This document shows, one piece after another, positions 26,956 through 35,402 of a DNA stretch of 64,000 nt. The number at the start of each line of letters is the position of its first letter. The stretch's first letter is position 1. The position numbers and the translations under genes were made by a program. Where the stretch lies: positions 682,001 through 746,000 of the forward strand of contig OX638327.1 in assembly GCA_951812745.1 (NCBI GenBank), in the 5' to 3' direction. This DNA is from an uncultured Nitrospirales bacterium. GTDB lineage: Bacteria; Nitrospirota; Nitrospiria; Nitrospirales; UBA8639. The notes beneath the pieces are model-generated. The model had not been told where the DNA came from, searched no databases, and saw only the letters and a list, made by a program, of their open reading frames with translations.

Positions 26956-27018
26956 GCAGGTCTGTCGGATTACGCGACCCTAACCCGTTTTTGGTTTCCT
27001 CCCAATATGGGAAACCTG

Positions 27019-27103
27019 GCTTGAGCAGGACAGGGATAGGCGTGCTCTCGTATCTCCGGCCTATTAGCGCCGCCGCCCTGCTGGCCTCGATGAACGACGC
27101 GCA
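27019..27103 (+). repeat. Dispersed repeat copy B (matches 15302-15388)
   Basis: This copy shares about 85 bases with the minus strand at 15302-15388, with a 4-base gap in the middle. Just upstream, 26960-26985 carries a fragment of the REP-like palindrome (tgtcggattacgcgaccctaacccg). No gene is supported in 26956-27149. Confidence 0.55.
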
Positions 27104-27149
27104 GTAGGGGGAGGAGTCACCGCCGACGTGCCATTTCATGATGGCCGTT

Positions 27150-29735
27150 TCACGGGTCGAACGAGATTTTGGCGGTCAGGAAGAACGTGCGTCCTCTGGT
27201 GGAATCCAGCGTCATGTCTATTTGCTGCTGAATGCCGGTCGTGGACGGACCGCGATTCCCGATATTGAGGATACCACCTGCGAGGTCCATCCCTTTCACG
27301 CCCAGCGCATCCTGCCAGCGGATCGTGACGTTGTGCCCCATCCAGGCCTTGTAGCGGCCGGTTCCGTCGTCATTCGAATAACCTGAAACCGCAATGACGC
27401 TCCAGTGTGCGGTAACGCCGCCCCTGCTTGCGCGAAGCAATGCGTGGACTCGGTTGCGTGGGTAGTCGCCGGGTCGTATTTTGCCGGCCACCCGGGTTTC
27501 GTCTTCAGTCAGGTGCGACCAGTAGGCGGCAAAGACCATGTCCGCCCAATCGGTTTTCCAGTCCATATTGCCCTGAACGTTGAAACCGGCAACGTCGTTT
27601 TCCCCTTTATTGACGAAAGAAGAGCCTCTTATCAGTTCGATATTATCTCCGTGGCGTATGACCGTCACGCCCGGGGGCAACCGTCCCTCCGCTTCCTGGT
27701 CGATGATGGACTGTGGACTCAATGCTGACAGGGTTGGCTGGCTGGAAAGCCCGATCCGGAACCAGTCCGCGCTCAAGGAAAACGGCCCAAGCTTCATCAC
27801 GGCCCCGAGGCTGAAACTTTCGGCGTCGTCCGGCTTCAGGTTCGGGTTCCCGCCGATCTCAAATCTCACTTGTTGTATGCGACAATTCTCCCGATTGCCG
27901 GTGAACGTTTTTGTGTCGCAGACAAATGGATGGTAGATGGCCGGTTGTTGGTGAAGAAGAGCCAGGTCGGGAGCCCTGGAGGCCCGGTTCCAGGACCCGC
28001 GGAGCGTGAGGGCCTTGTGCACCCGGTATCGGCTCGTGATCTCGTGGGAAAAAGTCGTGCCCACGTCGTCGTGATTATCGAGCCGTCCCGCGAGGACGAC
28101 ATCCCAATCGTTGCGTACGGGGAGGAACACTTCCGTGAACCCGGACCAGCGATGGCGCTTGCCCGAAAACGTGTTTTCGCCACCGGACCCGAGCACGTCT
28201 GAGGCTTCGTAGGACCGGTTCTTTACGTCTCGATAATCGTAGATATCTTTTTTTTCTTCATGCGCGTATACGGCGCCCGCGGCCCATTTCACGTCGCCAC
28301 CGCCGAGAGCGAACGCCGGACCGTAGAAGTACAAGCGGGCCGTCTTGTGATCCGTGACCTCATCGTGGATCAGTCTGAGTCCGGTATCGCGGATGGCCGC
28401 CAGATGTGCCGGGTTCGTCGAGAACGGGTTTTCGATATCATATCGCCCCTCGTCGATGGCTTGCTGGATCAGGCTTGAGCTCACGAAGGTATCGCCGATT
28501 TCCACGGAGTCGTGACGATGGTACCGAGCGTAGGCGTTGTAGCCGATATTGTCGGACATTTGGCCTCTGAGGCCCAGCGTCACATCATATTCCTTCGCGT
28601 CCGTCCGCCAATCGCGGTTGCCGTGTCCAACGAAGCGATGGGAGAGGTCTACTGTGTCCGGGAGTTGCTGGCCGATATTTTGTGCTAGCCTATCGCGCGT
28701 TTTTTTCGAGAGCGCATTCGAAGTTGTGATGGCTTCCAAGTTGCCGACTGCGGGAGCGTAGCGCTCTGCGGTGTCGGCCCACCCAGCCCGGAAGTCGAGG
28801 TACATGTCCGCGTTTTTGCCAAGCGGGTGATCGAAATTGAAAAACAGGCTTTCCCGCTCATAACGAGCAAAAGGTTGCAGGTGCCACGAAATATCGGCAT
28901 ACGCAAAACCGCAGCCCGCGCCGGAACGGTCAAGTGTAAGGACGCCGGTATATGCGCTTCCTTTGCAGTCGCCCAAGGGACGTGCAATTGTTTTTTCATC
29001 TTCACCGGTGCCGGTGGTGATGGACAGGGTGTTGCCGCCTGTTGAAACGTTGGTCGCGTTGGCGAACGAGCCGCCGGGGGTCCACGAGGCGCGGCTGTAG
29101 TTCCGGTCCCTGTCTTGGATCTCTTCTCTCCGGAACAGGTCCGCACCGATCGTGAGATGCCCTCGTCCGATCGCACTTCCCCACAAGACGCTTCCTTGCC
29201 CGAAATCACCGCCCGCTTTCGTCGTCCAGGCGGGGCTTGCCTGGACCTGAAGGCCTTCATGATCTCGTTTGAGCACGATGTTGACTGCGCCGCCGATGGC
29301 GTGTCCGCCGCGCATGGCCGCGGCGCTGTCGCCCAGAATCTCGATACGCTCGACGCCCGCTATCGGCAGGGTTTCAAAGTCGAAGGTCGAATCCGAAATG
29401 CGGCGCCCGTTGATAAGTACCGCAACGCGGCCGGATCCGGCTACGAACGGCCGGAAGATGCCGAAGTTATTGTATGGCATCCGTCCCGCCAGGAGGTCAT
29501 AGACGTTTCTCATGCCGGAGAGATCGATATCCTCCCTGTCGATCACGGTGAGGGGGCGCACCACGTCCGCAGGAGCGGTGGGGATTTGGCCGGCCACGGA
29601 CGGCACCCAGTCGGCCGCCTCGACTTGTGGCGTGATTGCCGTCGGTCCGGTAACAAAAATCAATGCGGCGACTCGTATCGCGTTGGCAATCAATTCGCGA
29701 AACTGCAGAAGTCGAGTAGATGGCAATCCGTTCAT
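27150..29735 (-). CDS. TonB-dependent outer-membrane receptor
   Basis: 861 residues from ATG 29735, which has a GGGGAGA site 8 bases upstream; the frame opens earlier (29792) without a better site. The signal peptide ends near GPTAITPQVEA. The plug domain spans about residues 40-160, seen as VIDREDIDLSGMRNVYDLLA, VAVLINGRRISD and the end AAMRGGHAIGGAVNIVLKRD. The rest is a 22-strand barrel, ending with FFLTAKISFDP (terminal Phe-x-Pro rather than Phe, unusual). The ligand is unknown; the Oar/colicin-type plug suggests neither a clear siderophore nor a vitamin specificity. The gene behind it on the same strand (29805) is likely co-transcribed. Confidence 0.88.
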   Translation of the reverse strand: MNGLPSTRLLQFRELIANAIRVAALIFVTGPTAITPQVEAADWVPSVAGQIPTAPADVVRPLTVIDREDIDLSGMRNVYDLLAGRMPYNNFGIFRPFVAGSGRVAVLINGRRISDSTFDFETLPIAGVERIEILGDSAAAMRGGHAIGGAVNIVLKRDHEGLQVQASPAWTTKAGGDFGQGSVLWGSAIGRGHLTIGADLFRREEIQDRDRNYSRASWTPGGSFANATNVSTGGNTLSITTGTGEDEKTIARPLGDCKGSAYTGVLTLDRSGAGCGFAYADISWHLQPFARYERESLFFNFDHPLGKNADMYLDFRAGWADTAERYAPAVGNLEAITTSNALSKKTRDRLAQNIGQQLPDTVDLSHRFVGHGNRDWRTDAKEYDVTLGLRGQMSDNIGYNAYARYHRHDSVEIGDTFVSSSLIQQAIDEGRYDIENPFSTNPAHLAAIRDTGLRLIHDEVTDHKTARLYFYGPAFALGGGDVKWAAGAVYAHEEKKDIYDYRDVKNRSYEASDVLGSGGENTFSGKRHRWSGFTEVFLPVRNDWDVVLAGRLDNHDDVGTTFSHEITSRYRVHKALTLRGSWNRASRAPDLALLHQQPAIYHPFVCDTKTFTGNRENCRIQQVRFEIGGNPNLKPDDAESFSLGAVMKLGPFSLSADWFRIGLSSQPTLSALSPQSIIDQEAEGRLPPGVTVIRHGDNIELIRGSSFVNKGENDVAGFNVQGNMDWKTDWADMVFAAYWSHLTEDETRVAGKIRPGDYPRNRVHALLRASRGGVTAHWSVIAVSGYSNDDGTGRYKAWMGHNVTIRWQDALGVKGMDLAGGILNIGNRGPSTTGIQQQIDMTLDSTRGRTFFLTAKISFDP

Positions 29736-29804
29736 TAGCAATGTCTCCCCGGTGAATCCTTGCGACATTCGATTCTGCTGCTTGTATGACATTTATCCAT
29801 TTGC

Positions 29805-30167
29805 CTACTGCCTGCAATCCCAATCCTGTTGCAATTCCTGAATGCTCTCCAGCCATTCCGTGGTTTCCCGGCGAAGGGGTTCATCCAAAGCCTGCCCCTC
29901 TGCCGTAGCGGAATTGTTCTCCAGTGCCCGGGCGGCATGTCGCCTGCCCAGAGAAAGTAACGAGCAGATTCCGGACGAGACAGGTGTTTGCTCGCCGCTC
30001 TGTTGAAACAGTGCCAAGGCGCGATATACCTGTTCCTGTGTTCGAAACAGATCGACCATGAGCCGGTAGGGGGGTTGGGTTGCGTCAGAGTGCTTGCTGA
30101 GCTGAGAGGCCAGCAAAGCGGCCCGGCCGATACTGATGGCCGCGCCCTGGGGGTCCCCTTGCGCCAT
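29805..30167 (-). CDS. Helical hypothetical protein upstream of the TonB receptor
   Basis: From ATG 30167 the frame gives 120 residues: MAQGDPQGAAISIGRAALLA and later EQVYRALALFQQSGEQT, resembling TPR-like helical pairs. The frame remains open upstream to about 30290 and encodes a signal-peptide-like stretch (FAVTLLVLVVCVLSIAAQA) plus TDAKRELSRLQAQAEE, in frame with the body. No ATG, GTG or TTG starts this extension, although a GGAGGAG site lies near 30297. The true start is therefore unclear: a rare start codon, or loss of it through the REP-like repeat at 30318. As it stands it could be a secreted helical partner of the receptor. Confidence 0.55.
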   Translation of the reverse strand: MAQGDPQGAAISIGRAALLASQLSKHSDATQPPYRLMVDLFRTQEQVYRALALFQQSGEQTPVSSGICSLLSLGRRHAARALENNSATAEGQALDEPLRRETTEWLESIQELQQDWDCRQ

Positions 30168-30317
30168 GGATTCTTCTGCTTGCGCTTGCAGCCGTGAGAG
30201 TTCTCTCTTGGCATCGGTGGCTTGGGCCGCTATGGAGAGAACGCAGACAACGAGGACGAGGAGAGTAACGGCGAAGATGGAAGCGACGCCCTCTTCTCCT
30301 CCCCTGTGCAGGTCGTT

Positions 30318-30392
30318 GCAGGTCGGATTAGCATAGCGTAATCCGACGGTTTTGCAGATTGTCGGGTTACGCCTGCGGCTAACCCGACCTAC
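30318..30392. repeat. REP-like palindromic element, full copy
   Basis: Left arm AGGTCGGATTAGCATAGCG with TAATCCGAC, short spacer, right arm GTCGGGTTACGCCTGCGGCT with AACCCGACCTAC. Each arm is a hairpin and the outer ends are complementary. It sits immediately upstream of the possible start of the gene at 29805-30167, in the gap between two minus-strand genes. Confidence 0.8.
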
Positions 30393-30492
30393 GTGGCTCG
30401 GATTAACAAGTATGGGGTGCTCTTATTCCGTCAACGCCTGAGTGAACATGGACCGTCATGCCGGTTTCCGAATGGACCGCCGCGAGACGGGG

Positions 30493-31593
30493 CTACATGA
30501 TCTGATAGTCGAGATCCACCATCTTCGTGGCAACGTTGGCGGCTTCCCGCAGCTTTCTCATTTCGTCCGACGTGTCTCGAATGAGCCAGATCTTGATGTT
30601 GAGTTGTTCGATCGGTTCGATGGATTTTTCATTTCGGAGTTTGGCTATCGACCAGACGACTTCGGTAAGCACCGGAAAATCGATATCGGATGACTCGTCC
30701 ATGTCTTCCAAATTTTTATTGAGATAGTCGAGTAACGGTGGGGTGATATCGGGATCGCCGGTGAGGGCGCCGACCAATCCCAGTCCCTTGGCCGCGGCCG
30801 CTTGAATTTTCGAGTTTTTTGTCGTGACAAAAATATCCGTGAGTATGGGGGTTGCCGACCTGCCGAGCCCGGCCAGGGCGACAATCGCTTCTTCGGCATA
30901 CTCGGCGTTTTCGTCTCTGGCCAATTTCACTAAATGGGGAAAGGCGTGTTTTGATTGAACCCGTGAAAGGGTGGACAGAATGCGAAGTTTGCGGCGTTTA
31001 TCCGTATCCGGGTTCTGCAGGAGTTCAGCCAAACGCTCGGTATGTCCCCATTCCGTGGCGACCATGACCGGAAAATCGAACTCCTGTAATTTCAGGTTTA
31101 ATTGTTCCATGGCGTACTGCCCGGAACTCTTGGCTTTGGCTTTTCGAGCCGCGGCATAGGCGTCAACGAAATCGGTTCGGGTTTCTTTATACCACCCCAA
31201 GTCCCGGCCTTCGAGGCGATAATTGAAGAGACAAGCCGGCCCCGTCCACAGTCGAGCAGGGGCGTCGGCCAATTCCGCGTCTCCCCCCGAGCGCGTTGTG
31301 CCTGACCACCGTTTTCGTTCTTCACATTTGAGCCGAAATTCCACGTCATGGGGTTCTTTTCGGTCGGTCACGATGTTGTATCCGATGGCCTCCAGCCGTG
31401 TCTTTGCCGTTGCCAGCAGATCGGCCGGCGGGACACGCCCGTTTTCCGTCAGGGCGAGGACGCTCAGGTATATGGTTTGGACCTTGGCTAATTGTGCTTT
31501 TTGCTCGTTTGTCATGTGGGTTCGACGTGCCATGCTTTCGATCGTGGCCGTCAAAAGGAACAAACAGACGAGTATTCCCGTTACGTATCTCAT
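30493..31593 (-). CDS. Secreted HEAT-repeat protein, copy 2
   Basis: 366 residues with a signal peptide (GILVCLFLLTATIESMA) and an AGGAGG site before ATG 31593. The N-terminal half is a domain of unknown type (ALTENGRVPPADLLATAKTR, HDVEFRLKCEERKRWSGTTR, ARLWTGPACLFNYRLEGRDL). The C-terminal half consists of HEAT/Armadillo-like helical pairs (KHAFPHLVKLARDENAEYAE, ATPILTDIFVTTKNSKIQAA). It is clearly paralogous to the gene upstream on the same strand. Function unknown; HEAT repeats suggest protein binding in the periplasm. Confidence 0.75.
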   Translation of the reverse strand: MRYVTGILVCLFLLTATIESMARRTHMTNEQKAQLAKVQTIYLSVLALTENGRVPPADLLATAKTRLEAIGYNIVTDRKEPHDVEFRLKCEERKRWSGTTRSGGDAELADAPARLWTGPACLFNYRLEGRDLGWYKETRTDFVDAYAAARKAKAKSSGQYAMEQLNLKLQEFDFPVMVATEWGHTERLAELLQNPDTDKRRKLRILSTLSRVQSKHAFPHLVKLARDENAEYAEEAIVALAGLGRSATPILTDIFVTTKNSKIQAAAAKGLGLVGALTGDPDITPPLLDYLNKNLEDMDESSDIDFPVLTEVVWSIAKLRNEKSIEPIEQLNIKIWLIRDTSDEMRKLREAANVATKMVDLDYQIM

Positions 31594-31763
31594 TATGAAT
31601 CCTCCTGACAGGAATCAGGGTGAACCTGGAAAATCGGTGACTGGGATATGCATAGTACCGAATAATGGGTGTGCAAGGAAAGAGGGGGCTCCTCTGTTGC
31701 TGGGGCGCTCTCGTACCGTGTCTTGTGGATTCATGCGCGAAGGATTGCCGTATTGTAAGGGCG

Positions 31764-32870
31764 TCAACTCACGTGTCCGTCCAGGTCGAGTTGCTTGTAC
31801 GTCCAATTCGCCGCCTCCCGAAGGGCTGCCATTTCTTTTGAATTGTCTCGGATCAACCAGACTCTCTGGTTCAGTTCGTCCATGGGTTCGAGCGAGTCTT
31901 CGTCTCTCAGTTTACCGAGGCTCCAAACGACTTCGGTTAAAACCGGGAAATTGATATCGGCTGAGGTGTTGAAAGTCTTCAAGGCGACTTTGAGGTATTC
32001 GAGAAGCGGGGGAATGGCCGTTGGATTGCCGCTGCTCCCTGCCACGTCACCCAAAGCCTTGGCGGCCGCGGCTTGAATCTCGGGTTGCGTCGATGATTGA
32101 AACAGATCGGTGAGCAACGGGATGGAGTTTTCTCCGACGCCGGTCAGGGCCTCCACGGCTTCCTGCGCCAGATCTTTATCCTGCATCAGCTTGGTCAAAT
32201 GGGGCAGTGCCGCTTCGGCTTCGATTTCGCTCAACGTGGAGAGAACGAAGAGTTTGCGGATTTTCGGCGTATCCGGCATGTCCAGCAGGTTGATGAGCCG
32301 GTCGGGTTGCCCCCATTCCGCGGCCAACAGTACCGGAAAATCGTATTGCTGGAGGCGTTCGGCCAATTTGGTCAGGGCAAAGGTTCCCGCGTTTTTGGCT
32401 CCTGCGGTTTTGGCGGCCTCCATGGCATCCTGGAAGGACGTCCGGACTTCCTTATACCATCCGAGATTTTGCCTCTTGAGTAAATAAGTCAATAAACACG
32501 CGGGTCCTTTCCAAAGCCGGGATGGAGCATCTAACAGTTCGGCGTCTCCTCCTTCTGCAGTGGTCCCTGTCCATGTTTTTCGCTCTTCACATTTCACCTT
32601 GAATTCAACGTCATGAGCTTTCTTCCGATCGACGATCACGGAAAAGCCGACTTCTTGCAGCCGTTGGGAGACGAGATGCTGTAACTGTTCGGGATCGGTT
32701 CGTCCTTTCTCTGTGAGCGCAAGTGCGTTCACGAAGACGGTTTGGGCCTTTTGCAGTTGTTGTTTTTGTTCTGGCGTCAAGTAGGTTCGGCGAGCAGAAC
32801 TCTGGGGCACAAGAACGAGTGAGGCACTGAAGATCGCACAGAGTATGAGCGCCACGGGCCGGTTGTTCAT
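31764..32870 (-). CDS. Secreted HEAT-repeat protein, copy 1
   Basis: 368 residues, the first gene of the tandem pair. Signal peptide: ALILCAIFSASLVLVPQSSA. Shared blocks with the neighbour include ARRTYLTPEQKQQLQKAQT versus ARRTHMTNEQKAQLAKVQT, HDVEFKVKCEERKTWTGTT, RLWKGPACLLTYLLKRQNLG and YKEVRTSF. The HEAT part starts near residue 195 (ALPHLTKLMQDKDLAQEAVE, SIPLLTDLFQSSTQPEIQAA). A strong GAAAGGAGG site precedes ATG 32870. The pair probably arose by local duplication and later divergence. Confidence 0.75.
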   Translation of the reverse strand: MNNRPVALILCAIFSASLVLVPQSSARRTYLTPEQKQQLQKAQTVFVNALALTEKGRTDPEQLQHLVSQRLQEVGFSVIVDRKKAHDVEFKVKCEERKTWTGTTAEGGDAELLDAPSRLWKGPACLLTYLLKRQNLGWYKEVRTSFQDAMEAAKTAGAKNAGTFALTKLAERLQQYDFPVLLAAEWGQPDRLINLLDMPDTPKIRKLFVLSTLSEIEAEAALPHLTKLMQDKDLAQEAVEALTGVGENSIPLLTDLFQSSTQPEIQAAAAKALGDVAGSSGNPTAIPPLLEYLKVALKTFNTSADINFPVLTEVVWSLGKLRDEDSLEPMDELNQRVWLIRDNSKEMAALREAANWTYKQLDLDGHVS

Positions 32871-33054
32871 AAGGAGCCTCCTTTCGCATGGTTGGCATGC
32901 AGTGAGGGTGGCTGCTTTATGAGGATTTTACCATACTCCCGCCCGGCAAAAAAACAACAGGGCCTTTGAACGTCCCCGGTGAAGATGCGTGGGCGAGGGC
33001 TGTCGTTGGTCATGAGTTGAATGGGCGTACAATCCACGATATACTCCCCGTATT

Positions 33055-33909
33055 ATGCTGAAAGGAAAAAAGATCGCAATCATCGGGGCGGGGAACATGG
33101 CGGAAGCCATCGTGTCCGGTTTGTTGAAAAAGCGGTTGGTCAATGCCGGCCAGATTTGCGCCACGGATGTGGATACTCAACGGTTGGCGCATTTCCGGAG
33201 GATTTTCAAGATCCGTGTTTCTCACGACAACCACAAAGCCGCGACATCCAGTGACCTCGTTCTCCTGGCTATAAAACCTCAGGTTATGAATGAGGTTTTG
33301 GGGGGACTGGATCTATCCCGCAGTGGCAGGCGACTCATTATCACAGTCGCGGCAGGAGTTCCCATTGCCGCCATTATTTCAGGATTGCATCCGGGAACTC
33401 GTGTGGTCCGGGCTATGCCCAACACCCCGGCCGTCGTCCTGGAAGGCGTGACGGCTCTGGCCCGCGGACCCGGAGTGACGGCCGAACAATTCACGATGGC
33501 CCAGGCGGTGTTTGAGGCCATGGGACAAGTGGTGGTGGTCGATGAATCGCACCTGGATGCCGTGACCGGTCTGAGCGGAGGCGGGCCGGCCTATGTGTAC
33601 CTGTTTATCGAGGCGTTGGCCGATGGAGGTGTGAAAATGGGGCTCTCCCGTGCTCATGCCCAATTATTGGCAGCGCAAACGGTGTTGGGTGCGGCGAAGA
33701 TGGTGATCGAAACGAAGCAACATCCCGGCGTATTAAAAGACCAGGTGGCTTCTCCTGGCGGCACGACCATTGCCGGTTTGCACCGGCTTGAGGAAGGTCG
33801 CCTGCGAGGGACAGTGGTCAGCGCCGTTGAGAACGCGACTCTTCGTTGTCAGGAGTTACGACAGCAGGCTATTGTCTCCCGGGAATCCCCTGCTGACTCC
33901 AGCGGATGA
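33055..33909 (+). CDS. proC: Pyrroline-5-carboxylate reductase
   Basis: 284 residues. It reduces pyrroline-5-carboxylate to proline with NAD(P)H, the last step of proline synthesis. The N-terminal Rossmann motif is KKIAIIGAGNMAEAIVSGLL. MPNTPAVVLEGVTALARGPG and the ProC signature around SGGGPAYVYLFIEALADGGV and SPGGTTIAGLHRLEEGRLRG are intact. The size fits the family. It is divergent from the HEAT genes and followed closely by small genes on the same strand. Confidence 0.95.
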   Translation: MLKGKKIAIIGAGNMAEAIVSGLLKKRLVNAGQICATDVDTQRLAHFRRIFKIRVSHDNHKAATSSDLVLLAIKPQVMNEVLGGLDLSRSGRRLIITVAAGVPIAAIISGLHPGTRVVRAMPNTPAVVLEGVTALARGPGVTAEQFTMAQAVFEAMGQVVVVDESHLDAVTGLSGGGPAYVYLFIEALADGGVKMGLSRAHAQLLAAQTVLGAAKMVIETKQHPGVLKDQVASPGGTTIAGLHRLEEGRLRGTVVSAVENATLRCQELRQQAIVSRESPADSSG

Positions 33910-33997
33910 AGCGAACGGCGTCGTATCGTTGACGTCGAAGCCCATAAACAAAGAACCTTCAGGGGGCGTTACCTGGAGCGCGAAGAGGAGAAAGGTT

Positions 33998-34186
33998 GTG
34001 CAGTATTGGGTCAAAGTGGTGTTTACCGATAACCAGGAACTCATGGTCGGCGATGCTCTTCGTCATACGATCAGCGATGATATGGAAATTTTGGAAATTG
34101 ACACTCCCAAGGAGGTCATCATTATCCCCCTCAAACAACTGAAGTATTTTTCGTGTGATGCCGCGGTCTTCGGTCATAAGAAATAA
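33998..34186 (+). CDS. Small protein (62 aa, GTG start)
   Basis: GTG 33998 has an excellent ribosome site (AGAGGAGAAAGGTT). The sequence reads QYWVKVVFTDNQELMVGDAL, then HTISDDMEILEIDTPKEVII and PLKQLKYFSCDAAVFGHKK. The beta-strand pattern and conserved-looking acidic turn suggest a small folded domain. The same frame is open upstream into proC, but that part lacks coding character. No family is recognised. Confidence 0.6.
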   Translation: MQYWVKVVFTDNQELMVGDALRHTISDDMEILEIDTPKEVIIIPLKQLKYFSCDAAVFGHKK

Positions 34187-34268
34187 CTGCATGTTCTGGA
34201 CCGTCATCGCCGTGGGTTCACTCTGTTCCATGCAAAAGACTGTGCCGTGAAGATACCGTAGGGTAAGT

Positions 34269-34904
34269 ATGGAGCGACGGGTCACATCTCATACTGAAGA
34301 AGAGGAAATGAACCAGCGCCGGCACTTGCTGGCGTTGGCTCGGAAAGGGGACCAAAAGGCCGTTAATCAGCTGATGGAATTGTATCAGGTTCGGGTGTAT
34401 AGCGGTGACAGTCTCAAATCCCTAAAAATTCGCAAATCCCTTCCGGTGCTCAGTCCTCCCAAGCCGAAAGAAACGGCTTCTTCCGCCAAGCCGAAGGCTG
34501 TGAAGAGACACAAGGTTGGGGTCAAAAGCCCTAAAGCCAAACCGAAAGTCACACGCCCGGCAGCTTCGAGAACCACATCGGCAACGCCGAAGCCGACTCG
34601 ATCGAAAACAAAAGTTTCTTCTAAAATTCAGCCCAAACGACCGAAGCCCGTTGTTCGTAAACCCAAGGCGGCCCGGAAGGCTCAATCTGCCCAGAAACAG
34701 CCTGCTCGCACAGTTTCTGCTAAAGGTGTGACGAAAAAAAGTGGCACGCGCAAAGCGACGTTTGGAGTCCGGGCGCAGTCTCGTACGCAAGCACAATCCA
34801 AGGCAAAAGCTAAAACCAGGGTTAAGAGCCAGGTGAAGACCAAGACTCCGGCTACGAAAAAAGCCAAGTCCACTCCAGCCTCAAAAGCTAAACGATTGCG
34901 CTGA
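34269..34904 (+). CDS. Histone H1-like, Lys/Pro/Ala-rich basic protein
   Basis: 211 residues. The first 50 are a small helical domain (HLLALARKGDQKAVNQLMEL, YQVRVYSGDSLKSLKIRKSL). The rest is a low-complexity basic tail of Lys, Ala, Pro, Ser and Thr (KSPKAKPKVTRPAASRTTSA and KTRVKSQVKTKTPATKKAKS), like bacterial H1-type DNA-binding proteins. A better ribosome site (GAAGAGGAA) precedes an internal ATG at 34308 and may mark the true start. It likely binds nucleic acid; no direct evidence. Confidence 0.7.
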   Translation: MERRVTSHTEEEEMNQRRHLLALARKGDQKAVNQLMELYQVRVYSGDSLKSLKIRKSLPVLSPPKPKETASSAKPKAVKRHKVGVKSPKAKPKVTRPAASRTTSATPKPTRSKTKVSSKIQPKRPKPVVRKPKAARKAQSAQKQPARTVSAKGVTKKSGTRKATFGVRAQSRTQAQSKAKAKTRVKSQVKTKTPATKKAKSTPASKAKRLR

Positions 34905-35017
34905 CCAGGAGGTTTGGGCAGCCGTTGCGAAACGCACCATTCAACGGTTCATCCTGGACAATCGAACGGAATTTCGATCCGGCGCAAAAGAAAGCAAAGC
35001 GAGTGTAGAAAAATTGT

Positions 35018-35314
35018 TCAGCGAACGGCTACTCGCAACCCGCCGGCCGCCAGTTTCTTAGCGATCGTTTCAGCCGACTTGCGCGTTCCCTGATAGACTG
35101 GGGTGTTCCCATGATGATCGATGCGCCAAGCCAACTCAAAGGCCTTGGCTGACGTCATGCCGGGAATATGCCGGCAAAACAGGTCGATGACTTGTTGATA
35201 CGTGTGACAATCGCAATTATAAACGATTACTTCAGCTTCCCAGTCACGGCCGACGTCCAGACCGGTTTCCTGTTCCGTGACTTCCATCACTTCTGTCGTG
35301 GGAAGGGGACTCAT
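35018..35314 (-). CDS. clpS: ClpS-like adaptor of the ClpAP protease
   Basis: From ATG 35314 the protein has 98 residues; the frame extends to 35359, but the family starts near MSPLPTTEVMEV. The ClpS core is clear: EAEVIVYNCDCHTYQQVIDL, SAKAFELAWRIDHHGNTPVY and the end KKLAAGGLRVAVR. The segment WRIDHHGNT corresponds to the usual MxVHxxG region that reads N-degron residues. Here VYNCDC replaces the usual LLNDDY/VHNDD motif, which may alter N-end-rule specificity. No clpA is in the window. Confidence 0.82.
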   Translation of the reverse strand: MSPLPTTEVMEVTEQETGLDVGRDWEAEVIVYNCDCHTYQQVIDLFCRHIPGMTSAKAFELAWRIDHHGNTPVYQGTRKSAETIAKKLAAGGLRVAVR

Positions 35315-35402
35315 ACGATTTTGTGCCGACTCATTGTACCCAGGGGTTTCAGGCCGCACAAGAACGTTACGTCACGCTTGAATGACAGAAAGGGGAGGGC
35401 AC

